Positions 62,712-64,000 of a stretch of 64,000 bases of DNA are shown here, piece by piece. How positions within the stretch are numbered: position 1 is the first letter of the stretch; each line of letters opens with the position of its first letter. The notes under the pieces are model-generated. The model was not told the DNA's origin. It made no database searches and was given only the letters and a program-made list of their open reading frames with translations. The stretch is from Desulfofundulus luciae (GTDB taxonomy: Bacteria > Bacillota > Desulfotomaculia > Desulfotomaculales > Desulfovirgulaceae), in NCBI RefSeq assembly GCF_030813795.1, contig NZ_JAUSUX010000011.1, positions 1 to 64,000 of the forward strand. The letters are read 5' to 3'. The translations under genes were made by a program, and so were the position numbers.

Positions 62712-63299
62712 TTGGGAAACAATAAATCTACAGTTTCAGGCCGGTACGTACTTATGGTGGGTACGGCCTCTTTTTTACTGGCCATAATATTTTTTTGGTT
62801 TTCAGAATTGCTGGCCGGTAAGGTGAAAAGTCTTTTTTTATCTTTTCTTTTTTTAGTTATAATTATACTGATCGGTATTCTGGCCGATATCGTGGGTACG
62901 GCGGTGGCAGCTGCTGAAGAGTCCCCTTTCCATGCCAAAGCGGCCAAACGGGTGCGCGGGGCAAGGGAAGGGGTATATCTGATCCGGAACGCCGACCGGG
63001 TGGCCAACATCTGTAACGATGTTATCGGGGATATTGCCGGAACGGTAAGTGGTGCCCTGGGAATTGCCCTGGTTTTGCAAATCTTACTTTACTGGAAGGG
63101 TATCAACCAGGCTTTGTTGAATATGATGGTAACCGCTCTCATTGCCGCTTTTACCGTAGGCGGCAAGGCGGCCGGGAAGCGCATAGCCATTTCCCGGGCC
63201 AACGAGGTAATTTTTCTGGTGGGAAAGTTGCTGGCTGCCTTTGAACAGTTGACGGGGATAAGGGTGATCAGGAAAAAATACCGTCGGGCGGGCAAATAA
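62712..63299 (+). CDS. oapA: OLE RNA-associated membrane protein
   Basis: A 195-residue protein with about four membrane helices. KAAKRVRGAREGVYLIRNAD contains the RGAR motif (residues 82-85) and the two Asp/Asn-rich stretches known in OapA, the protein that binds OLE RNA. TTG start with GAGGTGA about 7 bases upstream. It lies between OLE and dxs, as in other OLE loci. The assignment rests on motif plus context. Confidence 0.9.
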   Translation: MGNNKSTVSGRYVLMVGTASFLLAIIFFWFSELLAGKVKSLFLSFLFLVIIILIGILADIVGTAVAAAEESPFHAKAAKRVRGAREGVYLIRNADRVANICNDVIGDIAGTVSGALGIALVLQILLYWKGINQALLNMMVTALIAAFTVGGKAAGKRIAISRANEVIFLVGKLLAAFEQLTGIRVIRKKYRRAGK

Positions 63300-63326
63300 C
63301 ACCAGGTACGTCGGGAAGGGGAAAAA

Positions 63327-64000
63327 ATGGGAGACTTGCTTTCAACAATTAATTCTCCGGCGGATCTACGCTCCCTGGATATGGCCGCTTTACAGCAGCT
63401 TGCTTCCGAAATCCGGCAGGAGATTATCGAAACGGTGGCCAAAAACGGCGGCCACCTGGCCCCCAATCTGGGGGTGGTGGAACTTACCCTGGCTTTACAC
63501 CGGGTTTTTCAAACTCCCCGGGATAAAATTATCTGGGACGTAGGCCACCAGTCCTATGTGCATAAGCTGGTTACCGGCCGTCGCCCCGTTTTTCATACAC
63601 TGCGCCAGTTTGGGGGCATCAGCGGTTTTCCCAGACCCCAGGAGAGCGAACATGATGCCTTTGGTACCGGGCACAGCAGCACCTCCATTTCCGCAGCTTT
63701 AGGTTTGGCCCTGGCCCGGGACCTGAAGGGCGACAATTACTCCGTGGTAGCGGTGATCGGGGACGGGGCAATGACCGGGGGCATGGCCTTTGAGGCTTTA
63801 AACCATGCCGGCCACCATAAGACCAGTTTAATCGTTGTTTTAAATGACAACGAGATGTCCATTGCCCCCAATGTAGGAGGGCTTGCCAAATACTTGAGCC
63901 GCCTCCGTACCGATCCCATGTATTCCAAAGGCAAGGAAGAACTGGAACAGCTTTTAAAGCGCATTCCAGCCATTGGTCCCCGGGTGGTTAAAGCGGTGGA
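63327..64000 (+). CDS. dxs: 1-Deoxy-D-xylulose-5-phosphate synthase, 5' part
   Basis: The first enzyme of the MEP isoprenoid pathway, joining pyruvate and glyceraldehyde 3-phosphate with thiamine diphosphate. The first 224 residues are in the window: [58 protein letters not shown] and the TPP motif [16 protein letters not shown] to NDNEMSI. The frame is open to the window edge. It starts 27 bases after oapA and supplies precursors for the ispA product. Confidence 0.95.
   Translation, partial: MGDLLSTINSPADLRSLDMAALQQLASEIRQEIIETVAKNGGHLAPNLGVVELTLALHRVFQTPRDKIIWDVGHQSYVHKLVTGRRPVFHTLRQFGGISGFPRPQESEHDAFGTGHSSTSISAALGLALARDLKGDNYSVVAVIGDGAMTGGMAFEALNHAGHHKTSLIVVLNDNEMSIAPNVGGLAKYLSRLRTDPMYSKGKEELEQLLKRIPAIGPRVVKAV

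Overview
The window looks like a chromosome segment of a GC-rich, anaerobic, spore-forming Firmicute of the Desulfotomaculum/Pelotomaculum/Moorella type (Peptococcaceae-like). The grounds are a complete spoIIIA operon, a sigK gene, a CO-dehydrogenase-like protein, NfnAB transhydrogenase, Hdr/Apr-type redox proteins and an OLE RNA with its partner protein. The genus assignment is inference; no rRNA gene is present.

Layout. 1-3,410: CODH-like protein, a tiny Spo0E-type phosphatase behind a Spo0A box, and a PAS-GGDEF-HD-GYP protein. They lie next to a sigK gene on the minus strand that is cut off exactly where skin-type elements interrupt sigK in other sporeformers. 4,122-10,200: cobK, mobA, yqeG and the shikimate genes aroE-aroC-aroK-aroB. 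10,948-22,534: a type IV pilus locus (pilD, pilB, pilT, pilC, five pseudopilin-like genes, pilM, pilN, pilO) with a c-di-GMP-I riboswitch, its own promoter and a terminator inserted between pilT and pilC. 22,736-30,189: tldD, tldE, aroQ, pepQ, efp and small genes. 30,551-37,721: a CoA-disulfide/persulfide reductase and spoIIIAA-AH. 37,944-45,319: an accessory island with a Crp/Fnr regulator, a DASS transporter, AprA-like and AprB-like proteins, an HdrA-MvhD (QmoB-like) protein and HdrC. This is the best candidate for an undescribed redox system. 45,445-47,349: a gene graveyard with decayed subtilase and 4-hydroxybutyryl-CoA dehydratase remnants and an AcoA-LipA deletion chimera. 48,280-55,740: two-subunit pyruvate carboxylase/oxaloacetate decarboxylase type genes (with an oadA-accB fusion), the Asp23/AmaP/DUF2273 trio, nusB and nfnAB. 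55,897-64,000: xseA, folD, fchA, a radical SAM gene, xseB, ispA, OLE RNA, oapA and the start of dxs.

Intergenic spaces are unusually rich in long imperfect palindromes. Two hairpin families (called A and C here) keep conserved purine-rich internal loops while their stems differ in sequence but remain paired. A third family (B) sits directly before the ribosome binding sites of pilD and spoIIIAG. Half copies of family C run into the ends of genes.

How the genes work together: the GGDEF/HD-GYP protein and the riboswitch suggest c-di-GMP control of pilus assembly. Spo0E-like, sigK and spoIIIA belong to sporulation. The aro, folD/fchA, ispA/dxs and carboxylase genes are housekeeping. The Apr/Hdr island would import an anion and connect a flavoprotein reductase or dehydrogenase to a soluble Hdr-type electron hub.
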